In this document: piece by piece, positions 8,945 through 17,912 of the stretch | Numbering within the stretch: the stretch's first letter is position 1 | Layout of the letters: every line of letters begins with the position of its first letter | Source of the DNA: Brucella sp. 21LCYQ03 | GTDB lineage: Bacteria; Pseudomonadota; Alphaproteobacteria; Rhizobiales; Rhizobiaceae | Reading direction: 5' to 3' | Assembly: GCF_023554105.1 (NCBI RefSeq) | Contig: NZ_JAMJWE010000006.1 | Location: 1-64,000, forward strand | DNA length: 64,000 nucleotides | Translations under genes and position numbers: made by a program | The notes under the pieces: model-generated | Told to the model about the DNA's origin: nothing | Database searches by the model: none | The model's input: the letters and a program-made list of their open reading frames with translations, nothing else

Positions 8945-9025
8945 CATAACAATATTCGCGCATGGCTACATGGCTTTCGCGCCGCAAACAAGCGCGAAAC
9001 ACAAAACATGAGTAAAATTGTTATG
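8945..9025 (-). promoter_or_regulatory. Nested inverted repeats in the ilvA leader
   Basis: Between tRNA-Leu and ilvA there is an outer 9-base inverted repeat (9017-9025 with 8945-8953) enclosing a perfect 8-base hairpin (8975-8982 with 8992-8999, 9-base loop). The outer 3' arm contains the ATG at 8947. In ilvA mRNA this would fold into a two-part stem directly before, or over, the start site. No U-tract follows, so it is not a typical terminator. The function is unknown. Confidence 0.4.
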
Positions 9026-9044
9026 TTTTACCGAAGAAGACAGG

Positions 9045-9130
9045 TGGTGCGGTCGGCGGGACTTGAACCCGCAAGCCTAAAAGGCGACGGATTTTAAGTC
9101 CGTTGCGTATACCAATTTCGCCACGACCGC
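9045..9130 (-). tRNA. tRNA-Leu, anticodon UAA
   Basis: A class II tRNA with a long variable arm. The acceptor stem is GCGGTCG (9124-9130) with CGACCGC (9049-9055), discriminator A at 9048, and CCA is encoded at 9045-9047. The anticodon stem ACGGA/TCCGT encloses the loop CTTAAAA, giving anticodon TAA (reads UUA). The T arm GGGTTCAAGTCCC is standard. It is a single isolated tRNA and there is no integrase or repeat of its 3' end nearby. Confidence 0.96.
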
Positions 9131-9141
9131 AGCTAAGACTT

Positions 9142-9171
9142 TCTATGTCATGATTTGTGAAGCAAATTCAA
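9142..9171 (-). promoter_or_regulatory. Candidate sigma-70 promoter for tRNA-Leu
   Basis: On the minus strand TTGAAT (9166-9171) and CATAGA (9142-9147) are separated by 18 bases, and the -10-like element ends 12 bases before the tRNA 5' end. The -10 match is weak. Confidence 0.35.
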
Positions 9172-9372
9172 GCGGTTTTGAGCAGTTGTAACAACTGGTT
9201 TTGATGACAGTGGAAAAAATTTAGAAAATAGCCCGCAACGTTTTCGTTGAATAAAAGTTATATTGATAACAATCAGTAGCATGCGGGGTCTCCAGCTTGA
9301 AAAACACAGAAAATCAGTTGCAGCTTTCATCTGCCGGGGATTAACTGTGCATATACAGAATGGAGTCTGGGC

Positions 9373-10131
9373 ATGACGAATACCCCGCAGCAGGCCGTAA
9401 CGGCTGCAATGCTTGCTATTGGCGATGAACTTCTCTCAGGACGCACCAAAGATAAGAATATTGGCCATTTGGCCGATGTTATGACGGCTGCCGGAATCGA
9501 TCTTAAAGAGGTTCGCATCGTTCCTGATGATGAAGACGCCATCGTTACAGCGCTCAATGCTTTACGCCCCAGTTATGACTATGTTTTCACCTCGGGCGGC
9601 ATTGGACCGACCCATGATGATATAACCGCTGATGCTGTATCGCGCGCTTTTGAAGTGCCGTGCATCTATGACGAAAAGGCCATGAAGCTGCTGGCTGACA
9701 ATTATGCCAAGCGCGAACTTGAATTCACGGATTCGCGTAAACGCATGGCGCGGATGCCACGGGGATCAGAGCATATCGACAACCCGATATCTGCTGCACC
9801 CGGCTTTCATATCGGCAATGTTTACGTGATGGCAGGTGTGCCGTCAGTGTTTCAGGCAATGCTCGACAATGTTTTGCCGACGCTGAAAACCGGCCGTAAG
9901 CTTTTATCCAAAGCTGTACGCTGTCCTTTTGGTGAAGGTGTGATCGGCGCACCGCTGACAGCAATTCAGAAAGAAAACCCGGAAACAATAATCGGATCAT
10001 ATCCGAAATTTGAAAACGGTCGTTTCAGCACTGAACTCGTGGTTCGTGGCAGTGATGAAGCAAAAATCGACGTGGCGGTTGCTGCAATCGAAGGAATGAT
10101 TGCGACACTGCAAGAACAAGGTGCAGCTTAA
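9373..10131 (+). CDS. MoaB/Mog-type molybdopterin-binding (CinA N-terminal-like) protein
   Basis: A 252-residue protein whose N-terminal 170 residues are the MoCF-binding fold: AIGDELLSGRTKDKN at the start and FTSGGIGPTHDDIT, the two signatures of CinA/MogA domains. It lacks the C-terminal CinA nicotinamide-nucleotide amidase domain, so it is the stand-alone form often annotated as competence/damage-inducible protein A-like. In other families this fold binds molybdopterin or hydrolyses ADP-ribose, so the true substrate is not clear. GGAG lies 7 bases before the ATG. It stands alone, with a stress-protein gene 72 bases downstream on the same strand. Confidence 0.85.
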   Translation: MTNTPQQAVTAAMLAIGDELLSGRTKDKNIGHLADVMTAAGIDLKEVRIVPDDEDAIVTALNALRPSYDYVFTSGGIGPTHDDITADAVSRAFEVPCIYDEKAMKLLADNYAKRELEFTDSRKRMARMPRGSEHIDNPISAAPGFHIGNVYVMAGVPSVFQAMLDNVLPTLKTGRKLLSKAVRCPFGEGVIGAPLTAIQKENPETIIGSYPKFENGRFSTELVVRGSDEAKIDVAVAAIEGMIATLQEQGAA

Positions 10132-10203
10132 AGGCCCAAGCTTTACCTAAGCTTACACTGCACCATATGTTAAAATGAGAGTGTAGCCGGAAGGAGATCT
10201 AAT

Positions 10204-11049
10204 ATGTCCTACAAAACGGTCGTGGCCTATTCCCGCAGCGAGGCAGAACTGAAGCGAGTGTTGTCCGCAGTTGCTCTTCTGACACGCAGAAAGCCTGATA
10301 TCCATGTTATCGGCCTTTACTCTGTTCCCTCGCCCATCGTTTATGCCGATCCAAATGGTTTTATCGATCCGGGCATGTTTGAGCTGCATGATAAGCAGCA
10401 CAAAGAAATATCTGAGCATCTGAAAGCGCATTTTGAAGAAGAAATGCGCCGTCAGGGAATCAATCATGAATTCCGCATCACACGCTCTGAAACCGGAACT
10501 GCTGCCGATGGTGTATTGACGTCATGTCTCGGCGCTGAATTGCTCGTTGCAGGTCAGCCCGATCCAGACGATCCAGCGACCAACGATGAAACCGCCGATA
10601 CGCTGGTGTTTAATTCGAGTTGTCCCGTGCTGTTGGTGCCTCATGCGCCCGTGGTTGCGATGGAAGCCATTGATCGCATTGTGGTTGCCTTCAACGGCAA
10701 GCGTGAAGCATCACGCGCTGCTTTCGACGCGTTACCTTTAATGAAACATGCGAGCCGAACGGAACTGGTTTGGATTGATCCACCAGAGCGCGAAGGTGAA
10801 GATGAAGCCCTTGCTGGAAGTGAATTGGCTGAAGCCTTGTCGCGTCACGGGGTGGATGTCAGCCTTACACCGCTCGCATCCAATAGCCGCAATGCACAGG
10901 ACGTGCTTCGGGAGCATATTATCGCGCATCGCACTGATCTTTTGGTGATGGGTGCATATAGCCATTCGCGATTGCGCGAACTGGTTTTTGGTGGTGTTAC
11001 CCGTTCAATGTTGAACGACCTTCCCATCTTAACGCTGTTCTCACGCTAA
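10204..11049 (+). CDS. Tandem-domain universal stress protein
   Basis: A 281-residue protein with two Usp (UspA) folds. The second half ends with MGAYSHSRLRELVFGGVTRS, the ATP-binding GxxGx9GS/T type motif; the first half has SYKTVVAYSRSEAEL at its N-terminus and a degenerate equivalent (VAGQPDPDDP) in place of the nucleotide loop. So only the C-terminal domain is likely to bind ATP. A strong AAGGAG lies just upstream of the ATG. The gene is closed by a good rho-independent terminator, so it is monocistronic or the second gene after the MoaB-like protein. Confidence 0.88.
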   Translation: MSYKTVVAYSRSEAELKRVLSAVALLTRRKPDIHVIGLYSVPSPIVYADPNGFIDPGMFELHDKQHKEISEHLKAHFEEEMRRQGINHEFRITRSETGTAADGVLTSCLGAELLVAGQPDPDDPATNDETADTLVFNSSCPVLLVPHAPVVAMEAIDRIVVAFNGKREASRAAFDALPLMKHASRTELVWIDPPEREGEDEALAGSELAEALSRHGVDVSLTPLASNSRNAQDVLREHIIAHRTDLLVMGAYSHSRLRELVFGGVTRSMLNDLPILTLFSR

Positions 11050-11060
11050 AAATCTCCGTG

Positions 11061-11098
11061 GCGTCGGGCTGTTTCATGCAGCCTGGCGCTATATTTTT
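11061..11098 (+). terminator. Rho-independent terminator after the universal stress protein
   Basis: An 11-base stem with two G-U pairs (11061-11071 with 11079-11089, loop tttcatg type) is followed by tatattttt. Confidence 0.85.
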
Positions 11099-11349
11099 AG
11101 TGTTGGGAGAGCGTGCGATCTCACGCCGCTCTTGCGCAAAAGGTGATTTTGCGGTTATCAGCATCACCCGGCGCTGACTGTGCCGGGCGGAGAGCCTTTC
11201 CTTCTTGGGCAGCATGCATATGAAATGCTGTGCGCGCATCAGGGAAAGCAGCAGATCCAGACAGTTCAGCGCGAGTGGCACCCGTCATCGCGCATTTTTG
11301 GTTTGACAGATCCGGAGTGAAACTCGCGGATTTTCCATGGAGCGTTCCG
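11099..11349 (+). promoter_or_regulatory. Structured leader region before gpt
   Basis: About 250 bases with no gene. I see three possible stems: 11111-11115 with 11122-11126 (gcgtg/cacgc); ggtgat at 11142-11147 with atcacc at 11163-11168; and cccggc at 11167-11172 with gccggg at 11182-11187. The last two share bases 11167-11168 and so cannot both form fully. No match to a known purine riboswitch core was recognised. It may be a leader RNA or simply a promoter region. Confidence 0.35.
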
Positions 11350-11847
11350 ATGTCGTTGCCTGATAAAGCCTTTCCCGTTTCCTGGGATCAATTCCACCGT
11401 GATGCCCGTGCACTCGCCTGGCGTATTGCCGATATGAATCAGGAATGGCGCGCTATCGTCGCCATTACTCGCGGTGGTTTGGTCCCAGCAGCTATTGTTT
11501 GCCGCGAACTCGGCATTCGTCTGATCGAAACAGTCTGCGTTGCATCCTACCACGATTATACGTCGCAGGGCGAAATGGAGATTCTCAAAGGCATCAGCGC
11601 TCCGCTTCTTGAAAATGGCGGCGAAGGCGTAATTGTCGTTGATGACTTAACGGATACCGGCAAAACCGCAGCTATCGTGCGCGAAATGATGCCGAAGGCA
11701 CATTTTGCAACTGTTTATGCAAAGCCGAAAGGCCGCCCACTGGTCGATACTTTCGTAACTGAAGTCTCGCAGGATACGTGGATTTATTTCCCATGGGATA
11801 TGGGCTTCACCTATCAGGAACCAATTGCTGGCGCAAAACGCGGCTAA
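11350..11847 (+). CDS. gpt: Xanthine (xanthine-guanine) phosphoribosyltransferase
   Basis: A purine salvage enzyme that joins xanthine or guanine to PRPP. The PRPP-binding signature [13 protein letters not shown] is at about residues 94-106, preceded by ITRGGLVPA, the type I phosphoribosyltransferase loop. I start at ATG 11350 (165 aa), with GGAG 8 bases upstream; the open frame upstream (to 11230) has no similarity. The length agrees with the E. coli enzyme (152) plus short extensions. It is monocistronic and preceded by a possibly structured leader. Confidence 0.9.
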   Translation: MSLPDKAFPVSWDQFHRDARALAWRIADMNQEWRAIVAITRGGLVPAAIVCRELGIRLIETVCVASYHDYTSQGEMEILKGISAPLLENGGEGVIVVDDLTDTGKTAAIVREMMPKAHFATVYAKPKGRPLVDTFVTEVSQDTWIYFPWDMGFTYQEPIAGAKRG

Positions 11848-11865
11848 ACGAAAACAAATGAAAAT

Positions 11866-11894
11866 CGATTGCGGTGGTAAAGCTGCCGCAATCG
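11866..11894. repeat. Strong 12-base hairpin downstream of gpt
   Basis: cgattgcggtgg (11866-11877) pairs fully with 11883-11894, allowing G-U, across a 5-base loop. There is no U-tract on the plus side and only a weak one (attttcattt) on the minus side. It probably ends or stabilises the gpt transcript. Confidence 0.5.
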
Positions 11895-12092
11895 CACTAT
11901 ATTGAAAGTCTGCCAAAATTAGATGGAGGCGTGACTTCAAGCTGTTTAGCTAAAGCGTTGCGTTTACTAATTTAAGCAAGGCCTTAAAAATAAAAGCATT
12001 TTAAGCTTCTTATCTCGAGACCCTGTTAAATATTTCCATTGTTATTTCGGCGAATCGATCCATTCTGTTTGGAAAATGGTGGGACTTTCGCA

Positions 12093-12581
12093 GTGAAAAC
12101 ACAGGCTAAAAAATTTGTTGCAACGGAGAAGCGTATTCTGACGCCTTCTGGCCGTTTGCAGCAGGTTGCGGCGCTTGTTTACCGCTATGAAGCCGGAGAA
12201 CGGCAGGTTCTCGTCATCACCAGTCGTGGAACAGGCCGTTGGGTCATTCCTAAGGGCTGGCCGCAAGTGGGCCGTACCCTTGCGGAGACGGCTGCGCGTG
12301 AAGCTTATGAAGAGGCTGGCGTGCGTGGGGAGATTTTATCTCATCCGATTGGCAGCTTTGATTATTGCAAGAATGATCTTCCGCCGGAATGCATCAATCA
12401 GTTTACCGTGGCGGTTTATGCTTTGCACTTCGTTGAACGTGCGAAGGACTGGCCAGAGCGCGAGCAGCGTATCTGTGAGTGGGTTTCTCCTCATCAGGCT
12501 GCGGAACGTGTGGATGAAACAGATCTCAAGCGTATTTTGCTGGGTTTTGACGGGTCGCTCAATGCCATTGCTGCGGAATAA
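12093..12581 (+). CDS. Nudix hydrolase
   Basis: A 162-residue Nudix enzyme that cleaves nucleoside-diphosphate-X compounds. The box reads PKGWPQVGRTLAETAAREAYEEAG: the metal-binding REAYEEAG part is intact, while the first conserved Glu of the general box is Arg, as is usual in the PKGW(P) subgroup, which is close to diphosphoinositol-polyphosphate/Ap4A-type members. I chose GTG 12093 (MKTQAKKF), with GGTGGGA 8 bases upstream; a TTG at 12039 would add 18 residues. It is alone in its unit. The substrate is not predictable. Confidence 0.85.
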   Translation: MKTQAKKFVATEKRILTPSGRLQQVAALVYRYEAGERQVLVITSRGTGRWVIPKGWPQVGRTLAETAAREAYEEAGVRGEILSHPIGSFDYCKNDLPPECINQFTVAVYALHFVERAKDWPEREQRICEWVSPHQAAERVDETDLKRILLGFDGSLNAIAAE

Positions 12582-12707
12582 TGGCCGCAACAGCGCGATA
12601 AGCCGCTATTCTGTCAGATAATGCCTCGATACAATGACCGGTGTTGCTGATTGGCATGTGTCACAGCATTATTTGAGCAGGCCTTCATATATCTGTCATT
12701 CTCCCCG

Positions 12708-12716
12708 TTATCCACA
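12708..12716 (+). promoter_or_regulatory. DnaA-box sequence
   Basis: TTATCCACA, the consensus DnaA 9-mer, lies 28 bases upstream of an NrdR-box-like site and about 60 upstream of a promoter-like TTGACG. A single copy can occur by chance. Confidence 0.4.
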
Positions 12717-12735
12717 TTTACCCCCAAAGCTCGAT

Positions 12736-12749
12736 CACAATATCTAGCG
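12736..12749 (+). promoter_or_regulatory. NrdR-box-like site, distal
   Basis: CACAATATCTAGCG matches 12 of 14 positions of the NrdR consensus CACWATATATWGTG. It is about 30 bases upstream of a candidate promoter. Confidence 0.4.
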
Positions 12750-12775
12750 GCGTAAGCCATATGGTAAACCAAAGC

Positions 12776-12804
12776 TTGACGCTCATGTCCGAGTCGTTTT
12801 TTAT
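12776..12804 (+). promoter_or_regulatory. Candidate distal sigma-70 promoter of nrdJ
   Basis: TTGACG at 12776-12781 and TTTTAT at 12799-12804 are 17 bases apart. If used, the nrdJ mRNA would have a leader of about 470 bases that includes the palindrome and hairpins below. Confidence 0.3.
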
Positions 12805-12988
12805 GAAATTATCGTTGCGTGAGTAGCGTGGCCGAGCGTAAAATTATGTCGGTCTTTTCTTCAATTTAGTCGGTTGAGTGACGGGCGTAGCGTTGAAAAT
12901 ACGTTTATCGCACGAGATTTTTTGCGTCTAAATTTCAAATGCTTAGCTTGGCGGAAAGATTTCGGTTTATTGGTGTCGATGTCGGATT

Positions 12989-13006
12989 AATACTAGATTT
13001 AGTATT
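12989..13006. repeat. 18-base palindrome in the nrdJ leader
   Basis: aatacta (12989-12995) and its exact complement tagtatt (13000-13006) are separated by four bases. The size and symmetry fit a dimeric repressor operator; the regulator is unknown. Confidence 0.4.
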
Positions 13007-13135
13007 TTTAATCATGATAACATACCAGATAGGCAAAAATCTTATCCGTGAGCATGTATGAATGGCTCTAAAACTGGCCCCATGGCTGGAACGTTCATCA
13101 TGCCCTGTTTGAGGCATTTGATCGAAAGAATTCTT

Positions 13136-13179
13136 GAGGAGCTTGCTCCTCGATATGATTGCCCTCCCGCATTGGGAGG
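13136..13179 (+). promoter_or_regulatory. Two adjacent GC hairpins in the nrdJ leader
   Basis: gaggag (13136-13141) pairs with ctcctc (13146-13151) across the tetraloop cttg, and cctccc (13163-13168) with gggagg (13174-13179). Note that the left arm of one can also pair with parts of the other (gaggag with the cctccc region), allowing a switch between two folds. No U-tract follows. Confidence 0.4.
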
Positions 13180-13258
13180 ACGTTCGAAACCGATTTGCAA
13201 GACGCCGGTTGTGGCTGGCGTGCCAAGGCTGAACCGGGGCTGAAATCGATCAGTCCAG

Positions 13259-13274
13259 TTACTATATATAGAAC
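13259..13274 (+). promoter_or_regulatory. NrdR box next to the nrdJ start
   Basis: ttactatatatagaac carries CTATATATAG, a perfect match to the 10-base NrdR core CWATATATWG, ending 6 bases before the nrdJ start codon. NrdR is the ATP/dATP-sensing repressor of ribonucleotide reductase genes. The core is A/T-rich, so chance is possible, but the gene context is exactly right. Confidence 0.5.
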
Positions 13275-13280
13275 GTTTGG

Positions 13281-16200
13281 ATGGGACAGATGAAGATCGA
13301 ACGCCGTTTTACGAAAGAAAACCAGTCAGCTTATGCGGAGATTGAATTTCGCACAGCGACGAGCGAGATCAAAAATCCCGATGGTTCGGTGGTGTTTCGC
13401 CTTGAAGGCATCAATGTTCCGGCACAGTTCAGCCAGGTAGCAGCCGATATTCTCGCGCAGAAATACTTCCGCAAAGCCGGTGTCCCTGCCCGCTTGAAAA
13501 AAGTTGAAGAGAACGATGTCCCATCGTGGCTCTGGCGTTCGATCCCGGATGAAGATGCTCTTGCAAAGCTGCCAGAAGAAGAGCGCTTTGGTTCCGAAAT
13601 GGACGGCTGTCAGGTTTTTGATCGCCTGGCCGGAACATGGACTTATTGGGGCTGGAAGGGCGGCTATTTCAATTCCGAAGAAGATGCACGCGCTTTCCGC
13701 GATGAACTGGCTTATATGCTGGCGACACAACGTGTGGCGCCGAACAGCCCGCAATGGTTCAACACGGGTCTTCATTGGGCCTATGGCATTGATGGTCCGG
13801 GTCAGGGTCACTTCTATGTTGACTGGCAGACCGGCAAGCTGACCAAATCGAAGTCTGCCTATGAACATCCGCAGCCACACGCCTGCTTCATTCAGTCGGT
13901 TGGCGACGATCTGGTGAATGAAGGCGGGATCATGGACCTTTGGGTTCGTGAAGCCCGTTTGTTCAAATATGGTTCCGGCACTGGCTCCAACTTCTCGCAT
14001 TTGCGTGGCGCTGGTGAAAAATTGTCTGGTGGCGGCAAGTCGTCTGGCCTGATGAGCTTCCTCAAGATTGGCGACCGTGCAGCTGGCGCGATCAAGTCAG
14101 GCGGCACAACACGCCGCGCAGCCAAGATGGTGGTTGTTGATGTCGACCACCCGGATATTGAAGAATATATCGACTGGAAGGTGAAGGAAGAGCAGAAAGT
14201 TGCTGCCCTCGTCACCGGCTCCAAGATCGTTAAGCAGCATCTGACTGCAATCATGAAGGCTTGCGTAAATTGCGAAGCTGATAATGACGACTGCTTCGAT
14301 GCATCGAAGAACCCTGCCCTCAAGCGCGAAATCAAGGCTGCTAAGAAGAACCAGGTCCCTGAAAACTACGTCAAGCGCGTCATCCAGTTTGCGCGTCAGG
14401 GTTATACGGACATTGAGTTCAAGACCTATGACACCGATTGGGATTCAGAAGCTTATCTGACTGTTTCCGGTCAGAATTCCAACAATTCCGTGTCGCTTAA
14501 GGATGAATTCCTGCGCGCTGTTGAAAATGATAGCGACTGGGCACTGACTGCACGCCGCGATGGCCGCGTAATGAAGACGCTGAAAGCCCGCGATCTTTGG
14601 GAAAAGATTGGTTATGCGGCGTGGGCGTCGGCTGATCCGGGTCTCCACTTCAACACCACGATGAATGATTGGCACACCTGCCCTGCGGCTGGCCCAATTC
14701 GCGCATCCAATCCGTGCTCGGAATATATGTTCCTTGATGACACGGCTTGTAATCTGGCATCGATCAACCTGCTGACCTATCGCAACAAGGACGGCTCGTT
14801 CGACATCGAAGCTTACGAGCACACCGCGCGTCTCTGGACAATGGTTCTCGAAATCTCGGTGATGATGGCGCAGTTCCCTTCCAAGGAAATCGCCCGCCTC
14901 TCCTATGAATATCGCACGCTTGGTTTGGGCTTCGCCAATATTGGCGGTCTTCTGATGACGTCCGGCATTCCCTATGATTCGGATGAGGGTCGTGCGATCT
15001 GCGGTGCGCTGACCGCAATCATGACCGGCGTTTCCTATGCGACATCTGCGGAAATGGCTAAGGAACTTGGCGCATTCCCAAGCTATGAGCCAAATGCTCA
15101 GAGCATGCTGCGCGTTATCCGCAATCATCGCCGCGCCGCTTATGGCGAAAATGATGGCTATGAAGGTCTGGCCGTTAATCCGGTTGGTCTGATTGCGGAA
15201 GATTGCCCTGATCAGAACATGATTACCCGCGCACGCGCTGCATGGGACAAGGCACTGGAACTCGGCGAAAAGCACGGCTACCGCAATGCACAGGCAACCG
15301 TTATCGCGCCAACCGGCACGATTGGCCTTGTCATGGACTGCGATACCACAGGTATCGAGCCTGACTTCGCACTGGTAAAGTTCAAGAAGCTTGCTGGTGG
15401 TGGTTATTTCAAGATCATCAACCGGGCGGTTCCTGAAGCGCTGCGCACGCTCGGCTATTCTGAAAGCCAGATTGCTGAAATCGAAGCCTATGCTGTCGGT
15501 CATGGCAATCTCAATCAGGCACCGGGCGTCAACCCTTCAACGCTGAAAGCCAAGGGCTTTACAGATGAGAAGATTGAAGCACTGAATGCTGCTCTGAAAA
15601 GCGCTTTCGACATCAAGTTCGCTTTCAACAAGTGGACGCTTGGCGAAGATTTCTGCAAGGACGTTTTGAAGCTGACCGATGAGCAGCTCAACGACTTCTC
15701 GTTTGAAATGCTGTCAGCAATTGGCTTTGGCAAAAAGGAAATCGAAGCAGCAAATGTTCACGTTTGCGGTGCGATGACACTTGAAGGTGCTCCTTTCCTT
15801 AAAGAAGAGCATTACGCCGTGTTTGATTGCGCCAATCCTTGCGGCAAAATCGGCAAGCGTTATCTCTCTGTCGAAAGCCACATCTGGATGATGGCAGCGG
15901 CACAGCCGTTTATTTCGGGTGCGATCTCGAAAACCATCAACATGCCAAACGAAGCAACTGTTGAAGATTGTAAGAGTGCTTACTTGCTTTCTTGGAAGCT
16001 GGCTCTCAAGGCCAATGCACTTTATCGCGACGGCTCCAAGCTTTCGCAGCCGCTCAATGCTTCACTGATCTCGGATGATGAAGACGAAGATGATGCGGTT
16101 GAAGCATTGATCGAAGCGCCTGCAGCTGCACGTGCGGTTCAGATCACCGAACGCGTTGTCGAGAAGGTCATCGAAAAGATCGTTCATGAGCGCGAAAAAC

Positions 16201-17063
16201 TGCCGAACCGTCGTCAGGGCTACACGCAAAAGGCTGTCGTCGGCGGTCACAAGGTTTACCTGCGTACAGGTGAATTTGGTAATGGTCGTCTTGGCGAAAT
16301 CTTCATCGATATGCATAAGGAAGGCGCTGCTTTCCGTGCGATGATGAACAACTTCGCTATCGCTGTGTCGCTCGGTCTGCAATATGGCGTGCCGCTCGAA
16401 GAATATGTCGAAGCCTTCACCTTCACGAAGTTCGAGCCTGCTGGAATGGTCATCGGTAACGATGCGATCAAGACAGCGACGTCGATTATTGATTATGTGT
16501 TCCGTGAACTGGCTGTATCCTATCTTGGCCGCAACGATCTTGCGCATGTCGATACGAGTGATTTCTCGAACACCGCACTTGGCAAGGGTATTCAGGAAGG
16601 CAAGACCAATCTCGTTTCGACCGGCTGGACACGCGGCTACAAGCCAACGCTCGTGTCGAACACACAGGCCGGTACTGAATCAAAGGGTTCGGTCACATCA
16701 GCACCGCAAGGTTCCAATGTTACCACGCTAAAAGCTTCTGCGCCGCGCGCGGCAACTGTTGGTCTCGCTACTGATGGGGCAACTGCGCTGAAGCGTGAGT
16801 TTGAACAACAGCCAACGACCGCACCGCAGCAGGATAATGTCGCGGCAACGGAATTGTTCTCCGACAAGGCAGCGGCTGATGCAGCATCTGCACGAGCTGA
16901 GACAAACAGTACGGCTAAGAAGCTTGAGGCCGACCGTCGTATCAAGTCGATGATGCAGGGTTATACGGGAGATAGCTGCTCTGAATGCCAGAACTTCACG
17001 ATGGTTCGCAATGGCACTTGCCTGAAATGTGACACATGTGGCTCCACGAGCGGTTGTAGTTAA
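13281..17063 (+). CDS. nrdJ: Vitamin B12-dependent (class II) ribonucleoside-diphosphate reductase
   Basis: A 1260-residue adenosylcobalamin-dependent reductase that makes deoxyribonucleotides with or without oxygen. The catalytic finger site [19 protein letters not shown] gives Asn477, Cys479 and Glu481; [16 protein letters not shown] is the substrate-phosphate loop. The C-terminus carries a cysteine cluster ([18 protein letters not shown]) that serves as the redox-relay tail reduced by thioredoxin or glutaredoxin. An acidic, variable insert ([14 protein letters not shown]) lies near residue 935. The start is ATG 13281 or ATG 13290; neither has a good Shine-Dalgarno. The gene is solitary with its own terminator and has an NrdR-type site at its start. 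Confidence 0.96.
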   Translation: MGQMKIERRFTKENQSAYAEIEFRTATSEIKNPDGSVVFRLEGINVPAQFSQVAADILAQKYFRKAGVPARLKKVEENDVPSWLWRSIPDEDALAKLPEEERFGSEMDGCQVFDRLAGTWTYWGWKGGYFNSEEDARAFRDELAYMLATQRVAPNSPQWFNTGLHWAYGIDGPGQGHFYVDWQTGKLTKSKSAYEHPQPHACFIQSVGDDLVNEGGIMDLWVREARLFKYGSGTGSNFSHLRGAGEKLSGGGKSSGLMSFLKIGDRAAGAIKSGGTTRRAAKMVVVDVDHPDIEEYIDWKVKEEQKVAALVTGSKIVKQHLTAIMKACVNCEADNDDCFDASKNPALKREIKAAKKNQVPENYVKRVIQFARQGYTDIEFKTYDTDWDSEAYLTVSGQNSNNSVSLKDEFLRAVENDSDWALTARRDGRVMKTLKARDLWEKIGYAAWASADPGLHFNTTMNDWHTCPAAGPIRASNPCSEYMFLDDTACNLASINLLTYRNKDGSFDIEAYEHTARLWTMVLEISVMMAQFPSKEIARLSYEYRTLGLGFANIGGLLMTSGIPYDSDEGRAICGALTAIMTGVSYATSAEMAKELGAFPSYEPNAQSMLRVIRNHRRAAYGENDGYEGLAVNPVGLIAEDCPDQNMITRARAAWDKALELGEKHGYRNAQATVIAPTGTIGLVMDCDTTGIEPDFALVKFKKLAGGGYFKIINRAVPEALRTLGYSESQIAEIEAYAVGHGNLNQAPGVNPSTLKAKGFTDEKIEALNAALKSAFDIKFAFNKWTLGEDFCKDVLKLTDEQLNDFSFEMLSAIGFGKKEIEAANVHVCGAMTLEGAPFLKEEHYAVFDCANPCGKIGKRYLSVESHIWMMAAAQPFISGAISKTINMPNEATVEDCKSAYLLSWKLALKANALYRDGSKLSQPLNASLISDDEDEDDAVEALIEAPAAARAVQITERVVEKVIEKIVHEREKLPNRRQGYTQKAVVGGHKVYLRTGEFGNGRLGEIFIDMHKEGAAFRAMMNNFAIAVSLGLQYGVPLEEYVEAFTFTKFEPAGMVIGNDAIKTATSIIDYVFRELAVSYLGRNDLAHVDTSDFSNTALGKGIQEGKTNLVSTGWTRGYKPTLVSNTQAGTESKGSVTSAPQGSNVTTLKASAPRAATVGLATDGATALKREFEQQPTTAPQQDNVAATELFSDKAAADAASARAETNSTAKKLEADRRIKSMMQGYTGDSCSECQNFTMVRNGTCLKCDTCGSTSGCS

Positions 17064-17085
17064 TCTGAAGTTCAATTGAATATAA

Positions 17086-17119
17086 AAAACAGGCCGGATA
17101 ATTCCGGCCTGTTTTGTTT
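17086..17119 (+). terminator. Rho-independent terminator of nrdJ
   Basis: A 12-base stem (17086-17097 with 17104-17115, loop ataatt) carries its own A/T flanks and is followed by gtttt. Confidence 0.9.
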
Positions 17120-17239
17120 TGATAGATTTGAATTATTTTTCCTAACCGACAGATTATAGAAAAAACCAAATTAAAAATTGGAACCCTATTCACATCTCTA
17201 CGTTCAACTAATGGAATATGATGAACAAAGGAGATGATT

Positions 17240-17860
17240 ATGCTTAGAACAACACTGCTGACAACGACATGTGCGCTGCTGATTAGTGGTTCGGCTTTTG
17301 CCCAGACAGCGTCTCCCGCACCGACTGAAGCTGCGCCTGCTGCCGCAGAGCTTCCAGTCTCTTCGCAGAACATGTTTGGTAGCCCGCCAGCTGCTGAATC
17401 TGAAAAGATTGGTTTTGTGGAAGCTAAAGATGGACAACTGCTCGTTTCGAGCTTCATCGGACAGACCGTCTATGAAAGTGATGCAGCCGATGCAGCCTCC
17501 GTAGGTAACCTCAACGATCTGATCGTTAGCCCTGACGGTGAAGTGCAGGCCGCAGTGATTGGCGTTGGCGGTTTCTTGGGCGTTGGCCAGAAGGATGTAG
17601 CGGTAAGCCCTGACCAGTTGCAGCTCGCAACACGGAGTGACGGTAAAAAATGGCTGGTGATTAAGGCCACCAAGGATCAGCTAACTGAGGCCCCTGCCTT
17701 TGATCGTTCGGTGCTGTTTGTAGATGGCGTGGCTGATCCAGCCGCGGCGGGAGCGACGAATGCACCGGCTACGGATGCGCCAGCGGCTGACCCAGCTGCA
17801 CCCGCTCCAATGTCTGATCCAGCCCCGGCACCCGCAGCCCCTGCTGCGCCAGCGCAGTAA
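17240..17860 (+). CDS. Secreted PRC-barrel domain protein with Ala/Pro-rich tail
   Basis: A 206-residue exported protein. Residues 1-22 form a signal peptide (MLRTTLLTTTCALLISGSAF, cleavage after AFA). The middle (about 65-145) is a PRC-barrel: LLVSSFIGQTVYESD at its start, then VGNLNDLIVSPDGEVQAAVIG and a VGGFLGVGQKDVAV strand pair. The last 45 residues are an Ala/Pro/Asp low-complexity tail. Start ATG 17240 has AAAGGAG 6 bases upstream; ATG 17234 overlaps that site and is less likely. Such periplasmic PRC proteins are common in Rhizobiales with no settled function. It is flanked by terminators on both sides, so it is monocistronic. Confidence 0.88.
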   Translation: MLRTTLLTTTCALLISGSAFAQTASPAPTEAAPAAAELPVSSQNMFGSPPAAESEKIGFVEAKDGQLLVSSFIGQTVYESDAADAASVGNLNDLIVSPDGEVQAAVIGVGGFLGVGQKDVAVSPDQLQLATRSDGKKWLVIKATKDQLTEAPAFDRSVLFVDGVADPAAAGATNAPATDAPAADPAAPAPMSDPAPAPAAPAAPAQ

Positions 17861-17885
17861 ACTGAAATATTCATATATCGCGATA

Positions 17886-17912
17886 AAAGTCCCGGCCACT
17901 GGCCGGGATTTT
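17886..17912 (+). terminator. Rho-independent terminator after the PRC-barrel gene
   Basis: An 8-base stem (17890-17897 with 17901-17908, loop act), GC-rich, is followed by tttt. Confidence 0.85.

Larger units (their letters stand above)
12582..13280. other. 700-base regulatory gap upstream of nrdJ
   Basis: There is no convincing coding sequence (a 61-codon frame at 13058-13243 has neither Shine-Dalgarno nor similarity). The gap contains a perfect DnaA-box 9-mer, two NrdR-box-like sites, a candidate promoter, an 18-base palindrome and two tight GC hairpins, each listed separately. No cobalamin riboswitch core was found in spite of the B12-dependent product downstream. Confidence 0.6.

Noticed and set aside
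9045-9130. tRNA-Leu as an integration site for a genomic island
   Set aside because: No integrase, no repeat of the tRNA 3' end and no change of composition on either side.
12708-12716. Replication origin (single DnaA box)
   Set aside because: One box without an AT-rich unwinding element or further boxes; dnaA or hemE-type origin genes are not nearby.
13058-13243. 61-codon open frame in the nrdJ leader
   Set aside because: No Shine-Dalgarno site, no recognisable similarity, and it overlaps the strong hairpins and regulatory sites; codon use is unlike the neighbouring genes.
12700-13280. Cobalamin riboswitch before nrdJ
   Set aside because: No B12-box consensus (AGYCMGGAGACCKGCC type) was found on inspection.
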